A stretch of 64,000 nucleotides of DNA. It comes from Marinomonas polaris DSM 16579 (GTDB taxonomy: Bacteria > Pseudomonadota > Gammaproteobacteria > Pseudomonadales > Marinomonadaceae). Every line of letters begins with the position of its first letter. Position 1 is the first letter of the stretch. Below are positions 9,134 through 18,617 of this stretch, one piece after another. Both the position numbers and the translations under genes were made by a program. The notes beneath the pieces were generated by a model, which had not been told where the DNA came from, did not search any database, and saw only the letters and a program-made list of their open reading frames with translations. The DNA is taken from positions 1 through 64,000 of the forward strand of contig NZ_FQVF01000011.1 of NCBI RefSeq assembly GCF_900129155.1, given 5' to 3'.

Positions 9134-10039
9134 TTAAATTGAGTGGTCCACAGAATACTGATGAATCGCAATTTTGATCAAATCCAATACAGGTTGCGAA
9201 GTAAATTTACGTGGCATAGTAATGGCGTAAAAGTTTTCGAATGCTTGAGGAATGCTTTCATAATCCTGTAGCACTTTCGATTGAATCTCGTCTTTTACCA
9301 CCACCGGCGGCAATACGGACAAATAACCACTGTCCCTTGCTAACAATCGCAACATCGCCATGTCATCCACTTCGGCCTTGATATCTGGCTGATATTGATG
9401 CGTGGCGCAAAAGGATTCAAATGATGAACGAATATCGGTATTGCGTCCCGGCACTACCCATTTTTTATCTTCATAGCCCTGTGGAAAAGGCGTCTCGGGC
9501 TTTTCGCCATAAGGCCCAACAATCGCCACAGCTTGTCTAGCGACTAGCTGGTTTCGCCATGTCGTGTCATGACTTTCGCTTAAAATGGCACGATTGGTCA
9601 GCGCCAAATCCAACTCGTGGTTAACGAGACCACTGAGCAAATCCGTCATGCCTCTCGAAGCAAGTGAAAAATCCACGTTCTCGCTTTTTAACAAAGGCGC
9701 AATAAAGCTTTCGATGAAATTTCTCGATAAATTGCTCTGTACGCCGATGGTAATATGCTGAACCTGCGTCGCACTGTCCTTCTGGATAAACTTTTCTAGC
9801 TCTTCGCCGGTATTAAAAATATCTTGCGCATAAGCCAACACCCGACGCCCAACATCGGTCAGTACCAGCTTACGCCCTTGACGAATAAACAATGCCACAT
9901 CAAGACTCTGTTCAAGCTGCTTGATCTGCGCCGACAGAGCGGACTGAGAGATGTGCAAGGTTTCTGCCGCTTCCGTCAGACTCGGGCTCTTGGCAACCCG
10001 CCAAAAATAATACAAATGATGATAATTCAACCGACTCAT
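9134..10039 (-). CDS. NhaR-like LysR regulator, divergent from dabB-dabA
   Basis: LysR-type regulator of 301 residues with an N-terminal helix-turn-helix (TEAAETLHISQSALSAQIKQ, about residues 22-41) and a LysR substrate domain. The opening MSRLNYHHLYYFWRVAK is typical of the NhaR branch, which in E. coli responds to sodium. No Na+/H+ antiporter gene nhaA is adjacent. Instead it is divergent from the DAB inorganic-carbon transporter genes across 125 bp, so its likely job (inference) is to control dabBA, in response to bicarbonate, CO2 or sodium. The name NhaR is not assigned because function may differ. Confidence 0.85.
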   Translation of the reverse strand: MSRLNYHHLYYFWRVAKSPSLTEAAETLHISQSALSAQIKQLEQSLDVALFIRQGRKLVLTDVGRRVLAYAQDIFNTGEELEKFIQKDSATQVQHITIGVQSNLSRNFIESFIAPLLKSENVDFSLASRGMTDLLSGLVNHELDLALTNRAILSESHDTTWRNQLVARQAVAIVGPYGEKPETPFPQGYEDKKWVVPGRNTDIRSSFESFCATHQYQPDIKAEVDDMAMLRLLARDSGYLSVLPPVVVKDEIQSKVLQDYESIPQAFENFYAITMPRKFTSQPVLDLIKIAIHQYSVDHSI

Positions 10040-10164
10040 TGCCTATCATCCTTTAAATACATAACTAAAAGTGAACGTTACATAACAATATATGTATTTT
10101 TATTAACAAAATAAAGACTTCATAATCGCCTCAATTTATTAAATCCAATAAACGTAGGTTATGT

Positions 10165-11787
10165 ATGTCCTTAGTCGTGTTAAGTTTCTTACCGATTTTC
10201 ATTCCCTTTACGCTGTTTTTTGGCGGCTGGTATCTCGGCCGTGAGAAAACCCAATACGTGGCACAAAAAGCGTCTCGATTAAGCTTTGTCTTGCTGATTA
10301 TCTTTCTCGCCACCTTTCCGGTCAGTTACTTTTTCACTAATGCTTGGCAATCTTCTACTTTGATTCGTCACACAGCACTCAATCAGATCATGCTTGGATT
10401 GGTGACTATCATGGGTTGGGTGCTGATCAGCTTCTCGCGAAACTACATGGCAGGACAGGTTAATCTGAATCGTTACTATCGTTGGTTAATGTTTACCTTG
10501 GCGTCCGTAGCCATAACAGTGACCACCAACCATTTGGTGATTTTCTGGCTCGGCTGGTTAGGCATTAGTTTGTCACTCAACAACTTATTAACCTTCTACG
10601 CGGATCGTCCACGAGCCATTCTCGCCGCCCACAAGAAGTTCATGCTGGCACGCATTGCCGAGCTGTCTTTGTTTGCCGCTTTTGCCTTGCTTTACCAGCA
10701 ATACGACAGTTTATACATCAACACTATTATCGATACCGCTGTTGCCCAATCTAGCGCCGGATTGGCATTACACTGGCAAGAGCAAGTCACAGCCTGCTTG
10801 ATCGCACTGGCTGCGTTAATCAAATGTGCCCAGCTTCCTTTCCATGGTTGGTTAATTCAGGTGGTTGAGTCGCCAACACCAGTCAGCGCCTTGTTGCATG
10901 CAGGTGTTATCAACTTAGGTGGTTATCTACTGCTTTTGTTCACACCGTTAGTTGCCCAAAGTTCCGTGGCAATCTGGCTATTGTTAATTGTGGCTGGCTT
11001 ATCGACGCTCGCCAGCGCCTTGATCATGACAACTCGAATCAGCGTCAAAGTTCGCCTTGCTTGGTCTACTTGCGCGCAAATGGGCTTAATGTTGTTGGAA
11101 TTTGCCTTAGGGTTGTACGAATTAGTCTTGCTGCACTTGCTCGCCCATTCTTTTTACAAAGCCTACTCTTTTCTCAACTCCGGCAACGCGGTGAATGACG
11201 CCATTCGATTACGTCTTTCTAGTGCCGCAAAAACCAATACTCAGTCTTCACTGACGAACAAAGCCGTCGTGCCAAATGCACAAACCTGGCTGCTTTCTCT
11301 TGGTTTAAGTACCGCGATTGTGGTGATTGTGCGAACTTTATTTGGCTTCGATAGCGCGTTTAGTGCTTGGTGGTTATTCGCTCTCGCACTCACTATTCTT
11401 ATCGTGCAATGGCGCACGTGCGAGCACTCACCTTCGGTTGTTTACACCTTCATGATGGGCGTGTTTTTGTGTGTGATTTATGCTGCATTAAAATACGCCA
11501 TGCATTACGCATTACCGACCTATTCAACTCACACGATTCAGGCTTTTTCCCTAGCCGATATCTGGGCGATGGTTTTATTTAGCCTGCTCTTCATCTTAAG
11601 TGCGCTGCTGCATTATCAAGTACGCTGGCGCGCAGTTCGTCGCTTATCTATTGCCCTGTTTGCAGGGCTTTATCTGGATGAATGGCTCACACGTCTGGTG
11701 CTTAAATTCTGGCCAGTCACCTTACCCGCCAGAGCCAAAGAACAACATCACGCATTAAGCAAAAATAAACCGTCGCTAAAACCTTAG
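10165..11787 (+). CDS. dabB: DabB: membrane subunit of DAB inorganic-carbon transporter
   Basis: A 540-residue, strongly hydrophobic protein of the proton-conducting NuoL/MrpA family. The core signature is QLPFHGWLIQVVESPTPVSA followed by LLHAGVINLGGYLL, with the family lysine in LIKCAQLPFH. In the DAB complex (Halothiobacillus) DabB couples ion flow to the zinc protein DabA so that CO2 is taken up as bicarbonate. There are no other Nuo or Mrp genes nearby, and dabA follows after 9 bp, which supports this assignment over complex I. The ATG at 10165 has only a weak AGG upstream. The two genes form an operon. Confidence 0.9.
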   Translation: MSLVVLSFLPIFIPFTLFFGGWYLGREKTQYVAQKASRLSFVLLIIFLATFPVSYFFTNAWQSSTLIRHTALNQIMLGLVTIMGWVLISFSRNYMAGQVNLNRYYRWLMFTLASVAITVTTNHLVIFWLGWLGISLSLNNLLTFYADRPRAILAAHKKFMLARIAELSLFAAFALLYQQYDSLYINTIIDTAVAQSSAGLALHWQEQVTACLIALAALIKCAQLPFHGWLIQVVESPTPVSALLHAGVINLGGYLLLLFTPLVAQSSVAIWLLLIVAGLSTLASALIMTTRISVKVRLAWSTCAQMGLMLLEFALGLYELVLLHLLAHSFYKAYSFLNSGNAVNDAIRLRLSSAAKTNTQSSLTNKAVVPNAQTWLLSLGLSTAIVVIVRTLFGFDSAFSAWWLFALALTILIVQWRTCEHSPSVVYTFMMGVFLCVIYAALKYAMHYALPTYSTHTIQAFSLADIWAMVLFSLLFILSALLHYQVRWRAVRRLSIALFAGLYLDEWLTRLVLKFWPVTLPARAKEQHHALSKNKPSLKP

Positions 11788-11796
11788 GAGAATCGC

Positions 11797-14253
11797 ATGA
11801 CTATCAAGGCTACAAATACATTAAGCATGCAACAAAAGGACCTATTGCTCGATGCGACTCGTACTATTGCTCCCCATTGGCCATTGGATAAACTGATCGC
11901 GGTCAATCCACTTTGGTCATTGGTTGATAAACCCTTTGATGACATTTCTGATGAATTATCAGCCTTGGCAGGCATCAAAACCTATATGTCTAATGAGACG
12001 TATCGCGCTTGGTTTGATGAAGGGAAAATTTCACACCATTGCCTAACCAAAGCTTCTGAACACTATGACCTCAATGAGCAAGACGCCTTACTTGAGCATT
12101 TGTCTCAAGCCAATAATTTGCCAGATTCTTGGCGTAATATTGCAGACCTTGCCGATCAACATAGACCCGCTAATAAGATGTCTTGGCACGATGAAATCAC
12201 CCATCAAGTCAGCCAGTTTTGCGCCGCGCATTACCAGCAGCAAAGCCCAACCTTAAGACAGCAAAACATTAACAACGAGCTCGATCTATACAGCCATTGG
12301 TTAGAAGTCACCAATGAAGACAAAGGTCTAAGCATTATCATGGGCGAATCAAAACTCACTGACTTCTTCCATAACTTACCCACTGACAAAGAAGCCTTAT
12401 TTGCTCTGGCCATCGAAGAATTGGCCTTGGATGATCAAGCGCTACATTTCTACGCACAAGCATTATTGCTCGATATTAATGGCTGGAGCAGTTATCTGGC
12501 TTACTTAAATTGGTCCAAAGGCGATAGCAATGAAAACCTTGCGCAAGAAAACCATGTGGAGTCTTTGCTCGCCATAAAAATGGCATGGGAATTGGTTGTT
12601 TGGCGTTACTTAAAACACACATCCCAAGCATTACATAGCGCAATAGCTAACAAATGGTCAGAACAAAAAAATGCCATCCCAGCGCTGATTCAAACACATC
12701 AAGACGCTTTATTAACATCCAAAACTTGGGCCTTGGCACTGGAATACAGTGAGCAAAAAAGCTTACATCAAACTCTGATCTCTACACCGCCTTCATCTTC
12801 TTTAGCAGGCTCAGCAAGACCTGAACTGCAAGCTATATTTTGCATCGACGTTCGTTCAGAAGTATTTAGACGTGCGCTGGAAAAACAATCCGACAAGATT
12901 CAAACACTGGGTTTTGCGGGCTTTTTTGGTTTGCCTATCGAATACAAAGCAAAAGACAGCCACTATGTTCGCCCGCAACTTCCCGGCTTATTACAAGCGT
13001 CCATAACCGTCACCGAATTGACGAGCGATAAAAATCACGTTCACCACCAGCAAAAAGAAGCCCGTTGGCATCGTTGGGGACACGCCGCGCCAGCATCCTT
13101 TTCCATGGTGGAATCCATGGGTTGGTGGTACGCCTTTAAAATGTTCAAGCAAACACTTTTCTCCCAGAGACAAGAACACCCAGCCAATCGTTTAGCGCCA
13201 AATACCGACTGGCAATTGACTCAGCATGGCCTTGCACTGACAGATCAAGATAAAGCCAATTTAGCAAAAGGCATTTTAGATACCATCAAGCTAACCACCT
13301 ATGCGCCTATCATCATGTTAGTCGGTCACGGTAGCCATACCAGCAACAACCTTCATGCTGCCGGATTAGAATGTGGCGCTTGTGGCGGACAAAGTGGCGA
13401 GGTCAACGTCAAGGTTTTGGCGTCACTATTGAATGACGACAAAGTGCGCGCCTTGCTCAACGACATGGGCGTCAATATTCCTAGTGACACACGGTTTGTC
13501 GCAGCGCTTCATAATACCACCACAGATCAATTGACCTTTTTTGATCAAGTAGAAGGCTCGAAAGACGTCGACAACAAAATGGCTAACGGGTTTAAAGAAA
13601 CAGGCTGGTTTGAAAAAGCCCAGTTTCTCGCTCAACAAGAACGTGCAACAAAGTTAGATACGGCCTTGCTGAATGCTTCGGACAAACAACGCTCAAAAGC
13701 TTTTAGCAAACGTGCCAACGACTGGTCACAAGTTAACCCAGAATGGGGACTTGCTAACAATCATTCTTTTATCATCGCTCCACGCCAGAAGACCCGCCAC
13801 CTCGATCTTGAAGGACGCAGTTTTCTACACGATTATAATCAACACAATGACTCAGGCTTTAGCATTCTAGAACGTATTCTTACCGCGCCAATGCTGGTGA
13901 CTCACTGGATCAACATGCAATACAACTTATCGGTGACTGATAACTTCAAATTCGGCTGTGGTAATAAAGTGCTGCACAACGCCGTTGGCGGAAACATTGG
14001 CGTATTTGAAGGCAACGGCGGGGACTTGCGCATCGGGCTTTCCATGCAGTCTTTAAACGATGGTCAGAAATGGATGCACACACCGGTTAAACTCGCGGTT
14101 TACGTTGCTGCACCAAAAACGGCTATCGAGAAAATCGCCGCAAAGCACAATATTGTTAGACAACTGATCGATAACGGCTGGCTGTATTTGTTTCAATGGG
14201 AAGGCGACAAGGTTCAGCGCTTCTACCAACAACAATGGCAAGCACAAGAATAG
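11797..14253 (+). CDS. dabA: DabA: zinc carbonic-anhydrase-like subunit of DAB transporter
   Basis: DUF2309/UPF0753 protein, 818 residues, cytoplasmic partner of DabB. It resembles a beta-carbonic anhydrase active site, and all four expected zinc-site residues can be placed: C349 and D351 in IFCIDVRSE, H511 in VGHGSHTSNN, and C526 in LECGACGG. The H-to-C spacing of 15 equals that reported for the Halothiobacillus protein (H524, C539). The RBS AGGAG precedes the ATG. The organism otherwise looks heterotrophic, so the system probably feeds bicarbonate to biosynthetic carboxylases (inference). Confidence 0.94.
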   Translation: MTIKATNTLSMQQKDLLLDATRTIAPHWPLDKLIAVNPLWSLVDKPFDDISDELSALAGIKTYMSNETYRAWFDEGKISHHCLTKASEHYDLNEQDALLEHLSQANNLPDSWRNIADLADQHRPANKMSWHDEITHQVSQFCAAHYQQQSPTLRQQNINNELDLYSHWLEVTNEDKGLSIIMGESKLTDFFHNLPTDKEALFALAIEELALDDQALHFYAQALLLDINGWSSYLAYLNWSKGDSNENLAQENHVESLLAIKMAWELVVWRYLKHTSQALHSAIANKWSEQKNAIPALIQTHQDALLTSKTWALALEYSEQKSLHQTLISTPPSSSLAGSARPELQAIFCIDVRSEVFRRALEKQSDKIQTLGFAGFFGLPIEYKAKDSHYVRPQLPGLLQASITVTELTSDKNHVHHQQKEARWHRWGHAAPASFSMVESMGWWYAFKMFKQTLFSQRQEHPANRLAPNTDWQLTQHGLALTDQDKANLAKGILDTIKLTTYAPIIMLVGHGSHTSNNLHAAGLECGACGGQSGEVNVKVLASLLNDDKVRALLNDMGVNIPSDTRFVAALHNTTTDQLTFFDQVEGSKDVDNKMANGFKETGWFEKAQFLAQQERATKLDTALLNASDKQRSKAFSKRANDWSQVNPEWGLANNHSFIIAPRQKTRHLDLEGRSFLHDYNQHNDSGFSILERILTAPMLVTHWINMQYNLSVTDNFKFGCGNKVLHNAVGGNIGVFEGNGGDLRIGLSMQSLNDGQKWMHTPVKLAVYVAAPKTAIEKIAAKHNIVRQLIDNGWLYLFQWEGDKVQRFYQQQWQAQE

Positions 14254-14280
14254 AAGCTAAGGCTCTTAGTTTCTATTCTT
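14247..14280. terminator. Convergent hairpin, dabA / MFS gene
   Basis: AAGAATAGAA-g-CTAAG, loop GCT, CTTAG-t-TTCTATTCTT: a 15-bp stem with one mismatch that overlaps the dabA stop codon and can end both convergent transcripts. Confidence 0.7.
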
Positions 14281-14288
14281 TATATCAC

Positions 14289-15509
14289 TCAAGCCACAGC
14301 GGCACGAAGACGTGCCACTGGGCGCTCGTCGATTAAGATATGAATCAATGCCGTAATCAGGGCGATAATACAAGCTGCCCACCAGACAACATCGTAAGAA
14401 CCTGTTTTATCGTATAAATAACCGCCTAACCAAACGCCGCTGAACGAGCCAAGTTGATGACCTAAAAACACAATACCGTATAATAACCCCATGTAACGCA
14501 GGCCAAACATTTGTGCGACCAAGCCAGATGTTGGTGGTACAGTGGCCAACCAAAGCAATCCGGTTACGATAGAAAATACATACACTGACGTGGTGGTCAT
14601 TGGCAGCGTCATAAACAAGGCAATAGCCAAGGCTCTTAACGCATAAATTATGGTGAGTAATTTTTTCTTCGAATACTTCCCAGCCCAGCTACCAGACAAC
14701 AAACAGCCAAAAATATTAAATAAACCAATCAGGGCCAAACTGGCTACCGCAACGTCGGGCAAAAAACCTTGATCAGATAAAAACGCTGGCATATGCACAG
14801 TGATAAAAGCCAATTGAAAACCACAAACAAAAAAACCAACTACTAAAAGCCAGTAATGAGAGTAAGCACTCGCCTCACGCAAGGCTTCTTTCATGGTTTG
14901 CGTCACTTCTATTGTGCTAGCGTTCGCATTCATACCGTCTTTTTCTTGGCGAAATGGGCTCGATAATAACACCATCATCAAGGCACACACCGCCATCAAC
15001 AATAAGGCGTTGCTCCAACCATAGGAAGCAATAAAGTCTTGAGCAATAGGTATAACCAATAACTGTCCAGCGGACCCTGCCGCACTACCTAAGCCCAAAG
15101 CAAAGGAACGTTTTTCAGGGGACACCATGCGTGCCATCGCTGGCAATACCACACCGAATCCCGTCGCCGCGATGCCCATTCCCATCAGTACACCGGCGCC
15201 CATATTGAGCCCCAACACACCTTCTGCACCCGATGTCACATACAAACCCAATGCATACAAAGCCGCACCAATGAACAAGGTTTTCAAAGTACCGTAACGA
15301 TCGGCAAAGGCACCAGCAATCGGCTGAAACAAGCCCCAACATAAGTTTTGTAATGCCAAGGCAAAAGCAAACACTTCGCGCCCATAGCCAAACTCTTGGG
15401 AGATCGGCGCCATAAAAAAGCCCATTGATGAACGTAAACCAAAGTTCAACGCCAACAGGAGACAGATAAGACCAATAGAAACACTGAGTAATTTCACGGG
15501 ACGCGACAT
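14289..15509 (-). CDS. MFS transporter, monocarboxylate-like
   Basis: Major facilitator superfamily permease of 406 residues with about twelve membrane segments. The N-terminal half carries the MFS loop-2/3 pattern GAFADRYGTLKT, and the second half has a matching loop SGSWAGKYSKKK. The N-terminal region (ALNFGLRSSMGFFMAPISQE) resembles the oxalate/formate and monocarboxylate branch, but the substrate cannot be read from the sequence. It is a single gene with no recognisable partner; the neighbouring M16 protease ends at the terminator at 15634-15666 upstream of it. Confidence 0.8.
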   Translation of the reverse strand: MSRPVKLLSVSIGLICLLLALNFGLRSSMGFFMAPISQEFGYGREVFAFALALQNLCWGLFQPIAGAFADRYGTLKTLFIGAALYALGLYVTSGAEGVLGLNMGAGVLMGMGIAATGFGVVLPAMARMVSPEKRSFALGLGSAAGSAGQLLVIPIAQDFIASYGWSNALLLMAVCALMMVLLSSPFRQEKDGMNANASTIEVTQTMKEALREASAYSHYWLLVVGFFVCGFQLAFITVHMPAFLSDQGFLPDVAVASLALIGLFNIFGCLLSGSWAGKYSKKKLLTIIYALRALAIALFMTLPMTTTSVYVFSIVTGLLWLATVPPTSGLVAQMFGLRYMGLLYGIVFLGHQLGSFSGVWLGGYLYDKTGSYDVVWWAACIIALITALIHILIDERPVARLRAAVA

Positions 15510-15633
15510 GAATGCTTTCCTAACTAAGACAGCTAACTAAGACAGATCACAATGATAGATTGATTTCATAGTATTCATGACTTACTCATAAGTCGAGCAA
15601 CAAGCCACCTTTTAACTAACCTTTAATGTTAAA

Positions 15634-15666
15634 AAAATGCCCAACAATCTCATTGCTGGGCATTTT
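15634..15666 (-). terminator. Rho-independent terminator of the M16 protease gene
   Basis: On the minus strand AAAATGCCCA pairs with TGGGCATTTT around a loop that holds an inner CAA/TTG pair, and seven T follow. It lies 30 bp after the protease stop and closes the iron-regulated locus. Confidence 0.85.
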
Positions 15667-15695
15667 AAAGTGTTGTTAGATTAGTTATTGAATGA

Positions 15696-18518
15696 TTAAT
15701 CTATAGGGCGATAAAACCCTGTCACTCTATTGGTAAAGGTTAATGTATCTACCAAGGCTTTTAGCTTCGCCACCGTTAAACCGGACTTCAATTGATCCAT
15801 TTCATCAAGATAGCGGGCATCACCATAAAGTGTTTCGCTTAACTCAAGACGATGTAACAAGGTGGATTCAAAGGCTTTCCCCAAACGGTTCTGCTCAACA
15901 TCGGCGAAGGCATCCTGTATTTCCTTTGCCCATTCTTCTGTCACTATGTCTGGCAAATCAGACAGCACGGTTTTGGTCATTTCTGCCAAATCGTCTAATC
16001 GTGCTGGAGAGCTGGAGTACTGAATACTTAACTCAGCACGGTTGGTATCTTTGTTCAGATCCAAGCCTACCCTGACACTGTAAACACCTTGAACCTCACT
16101 ACGCAGCCGCTGTTTTAACTCTGCCTCTAAACGCTCACCCAAATAGGTCAACTGAAGCGCTGCAACAGGCGACCAAGGCAAAGATTGATAGGCATACAAA
16201 CGATATTCGGCTTTCGGTTCCGTATTCAATGACACATCAACAATCGCTTCACCGGCTTGCTGCACAACAGCCTTAGTGTTATCTGTGGAAGCAAGCGGAT
16301 CACGAGGAATATTGGCCAAATACAAAGCCGCCAAGCGAGTCACATCTACCTCAGGCAAACGAGACACCATAAAATAATGCACTGGCAAGGCGACTTGTTG
16401 TTGTCGTGTTTTTTCTATCTTTTCTAACGACAAAGGTGCTAAATGCGGCAAACTCAACGTCGTGTCACTTTTCCCAAAGCGCGCTTGTGCTAAACGTCGT
16501 GAAAACACTTCAATCGGACGTACAACATCAATACTGGCGCTTCTTTTTAAGCTTGCCATTATGCTGTCGTAAACATCGATATCGATTTTGGGGGTAACTT
16601 GGTTCACATGGTAAACGTTCAGTAATTTATCTAAATTATCACTATCAATTGACCCTCGATACGCAAGGCTTTGCGCCTTCTGTTTAGAGGTTAAAAACAC
16701 ACTATTTTCTTTACGCCATTGTTGAAACTCTTCATCAGTCCAACCATAAACACCGGTGGCATCAGACATTTGCACGGCAATTTGCTCTGCCCAAGTAGAG
16801 CCTTGCTTTACGCTATAACCTGCGTCAGAAATCGCGGTGAAGTAAGTTTTATTGTCTATTTCGGATTGATCAATTTGATAACGCTCAGCCAAAACACTCG
16901 GGTCTAGCACTGTCAGTTTATCGCCATTTGATAAAGACCAATTTGATACACCCAATTCTGCGTTTCGCGATGTAAGTGCCACCGAGCCACTTTTCGTTAC
17001 AACAGGCAATGCTTTCACCGCCACTATTTTTTCTTTTTCTAAGGCACCAAGCTGGCGAGATTGCATCTCATCAAACAATGCTTCAACAGATTCCACCGTA
17101 CCTATATCTACATACTTCCCGCCCACGGCTTGTGTATAAAGAATACGATCTGGCGAAGACAGCCACTGCTTCAAGCGAGCATTTACATCCTCAAGCGAAA
17201 TCGTCTTAACAAGACGCAATATTTGATCATTACTTTGTTTAGGGTCATGAAGGGATTTGTCAGACGTTACCGCCTCGACCATTTTCACTGACCAAATGGT
17301 GCCTCGGCTCTTTGCCGCGTTTTTATTGCGTTTAGCAACATCAACAACCTTTTGATAGATTTGATCAAAATCTTGCTGAAAAAATCCCTGCGTCTCTATT
17401 CGTTCAATCTCTTGAATTAAGGTTTCCAACCCTAGAGCGTGATATCCGTCGTCCACATTGACTGAAAAACCTAATATCGCCACATTTGGAGAGACCGTTC
17501 CTTTTGTACTCGATAATACCCGTACATGCTCAGGTAATACCTCTCTCTGACGATAAACCTGCTGAGTTAAAAGATTGCGAGCCATGTAATCAATCAAGCC
17601 GTCACGACGTGCTTCGTCAGTGCTACCTGCTTCACTTTCAAATCGGTATAAAAAAACCACTCGGTTCACTTTATTACCAGAATCATTAAGCTGACCAATT
17701 TTTAGATTCTCATCCAGTACAGGGTCTTTTGGGTGACGCTTTGGAAGCTCTCGCTTACGTTCAGAACCAAAGACACGCTTAATTTGTGCTTCTAATACAG
17801 CGGTATCCATAGGTCCAAAAACCACCAACGCCATGTTATTTGGCGCATACCAATGTTGATAAAAAGACTGAAGCTGTGTTGCTGGGGTGTGTTGAATGGT
17901 TGCCTGAGTACCAAGCACTGGACGTTCTGGATACAAAGAGCCAACTCTCAGTAAGGCTTTTTTCTCGTCATTAACGCGGGAACGATGGCTCAACTTGCCA
18001 CGCCATTCCTCTTGAATAATTAAACGCTCTTTATCCAAAGACGAGGCTTTGATTTCGGCATGAAAAGCAATTTGCTGATAAATATCCAACACATTGTTCA
18101 ATCGATCTGGCGTGGTGTTTTTCAAATTCACCATATAGCGGGTATTTTCGCTGTTGGTCATGGCATTAAAATCACGACCTTGCTTAACCCCCATATCAGT
18201 AAAGGCTTTTCGCACGCCATTCGGCAACCCCTTACTTTCGTGGAATACCATGTGTTCCACCATGTGCGCCACGCCTAACTGATTTTCTTCCTCATCAATG
18301 GCACCAGAAAGTACGACTAAATTCGCTAATGTCAGCCCTTTTGGCGCGTCTTTTTCTTGTTTTGAATCGAATAAATAATAGCGGAAGCCATTATCCAAAG
18401 TCCCCTGCACAACACGCTTATCCCAAGGTAAACCCTTATCATTGGCATATACTGGAGTGACAAAAACAAACAAACAGGTTAATCCCATAACACACAGGAT
18501 TTTTTGTAAAAAAAGCAT
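15696..18518 (-). CDS. Periplasmic M16 zinc protease, PqqL/FusC-like
   Basis: Insulinase-family metalloprotease, about 940 residues, close in length to E. coli PqqL (931). The inverted zinc motif HMVEH is intact (H85, E88, H89), with the further acidic ligand region in IIQEEWRGKL about 85 residues later. GVAHMVEHMVFH, GRDFNAMT and EEWRGKL all recall PqqL/FusC. A Sec signal peptide ends near VTPVYA, so it acts in the periplasm. The start at 18518 is chosen because the longer frame begins with TTG at 18545 and no RBS. It is the last gene of the locus behind a TonB receptor, as in the Fus system, where FusC cleaves ferredoxin imported by FusA. The cargo here is unknown. Confidence 0.9.
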   Translation of the reverse strand: MLFLQKILCVMGLTCLFVFVTPVYANDKGLPWDKRVVQGTLDNGFRYYLFDSKQEKDAPKGLTLANLVVLSGAIDEEENQLGVAHMVEHMVFHESKGLPNGVRKAFTDMGVKQGRDFNAMTNSENTRYMVNLKNTTPDRLNNVLDIYQQIAFHAEIKASSLDKERLIIQEEWRGKLSHRSRVNDEKKALLRVGSLYPERPVLGTQATIQHTPATQLQSFYQHWYAPNNMALVVFGPMDTAVLEAQIKRVFGSERKRELPKRHPKDPVLDENLKIGQLNDSGNKVNRVVFLYRFESEAGSTDEARRDGLIDYMARNLLTQQVYRQREVLPEHVRVLSSTKGTVSPNVAILGFSVNVDDGYHALGLETLIQEIERIETQGFFQQDFDQIYQKVVDVAKRNKNAAKSRGTIWSVKMVEAVTSDKSLHDPKQSNDQILRLVKTISLEDVNARLKQWLSSPDRILYTQAVGGKYVDIGTVESVEALFDEMQSRQLGALEKEKIVAVKALPVVTKSGSVALTSRNAELGVSNWSLSNGDKLTVLDPSVLAERYQIDQSEIDNKTYFTAISDAGYSVKQGSTWAEQIAVQMSDATGVYGWTDEEFQQWRKENSVFLTSKQKAQSLAYRGSIDSDNLDKLLNVYHVNQVTPKIDIDVYDSIMASLKRSASIDVVRPIEVFSRRLAQARFGKSDTTLSLPHLAPLSLEKIEKTRQQQVALPVHYFMVSRLPEVDVTRLAALYLANIPRDPLASTDNTKAVVQQAGEAIVDVSLNTEPKAEYRLYAYQSLPWSPVAALQLTYLGERLEAELKQRLRSEVQGVYSVRVGLDLNKDTNRAELSIQYSSSPARLDDLAEMTKTVLSDLPDIVTEEWAKEIQDAFADVEQNRLGKAFESTLLHRLELSETLYGDARYLDEMDQLKSGLTVAKLKALVDTLTFTNRVTGFYRPID

Positions 18519-18554
18519 AAAACAGCTCACAAAAAAATCATTCAAAAACAGCCA

Positions 18555-18584
18555 TAAACAAATGCTCGACAGAGCATTTGTTTA
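18555..18584. terminator. Hairpin between receptor and protease genes
   Basis: A perfect 13-bp stem (TAAACAAATGCTC at 18555-18567, complement at 18572-18584) with loop GACA. No clean T-run follows, so it may attenuate rather than stop read-through from the receptor into the protease gene, setting a high receptor to protease ratio. Confidence 0.6.
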
Positions 18585-18617
18585 CAAGAAAAGAAAGGAG
18601 ATAAAAGGAACATCAGC

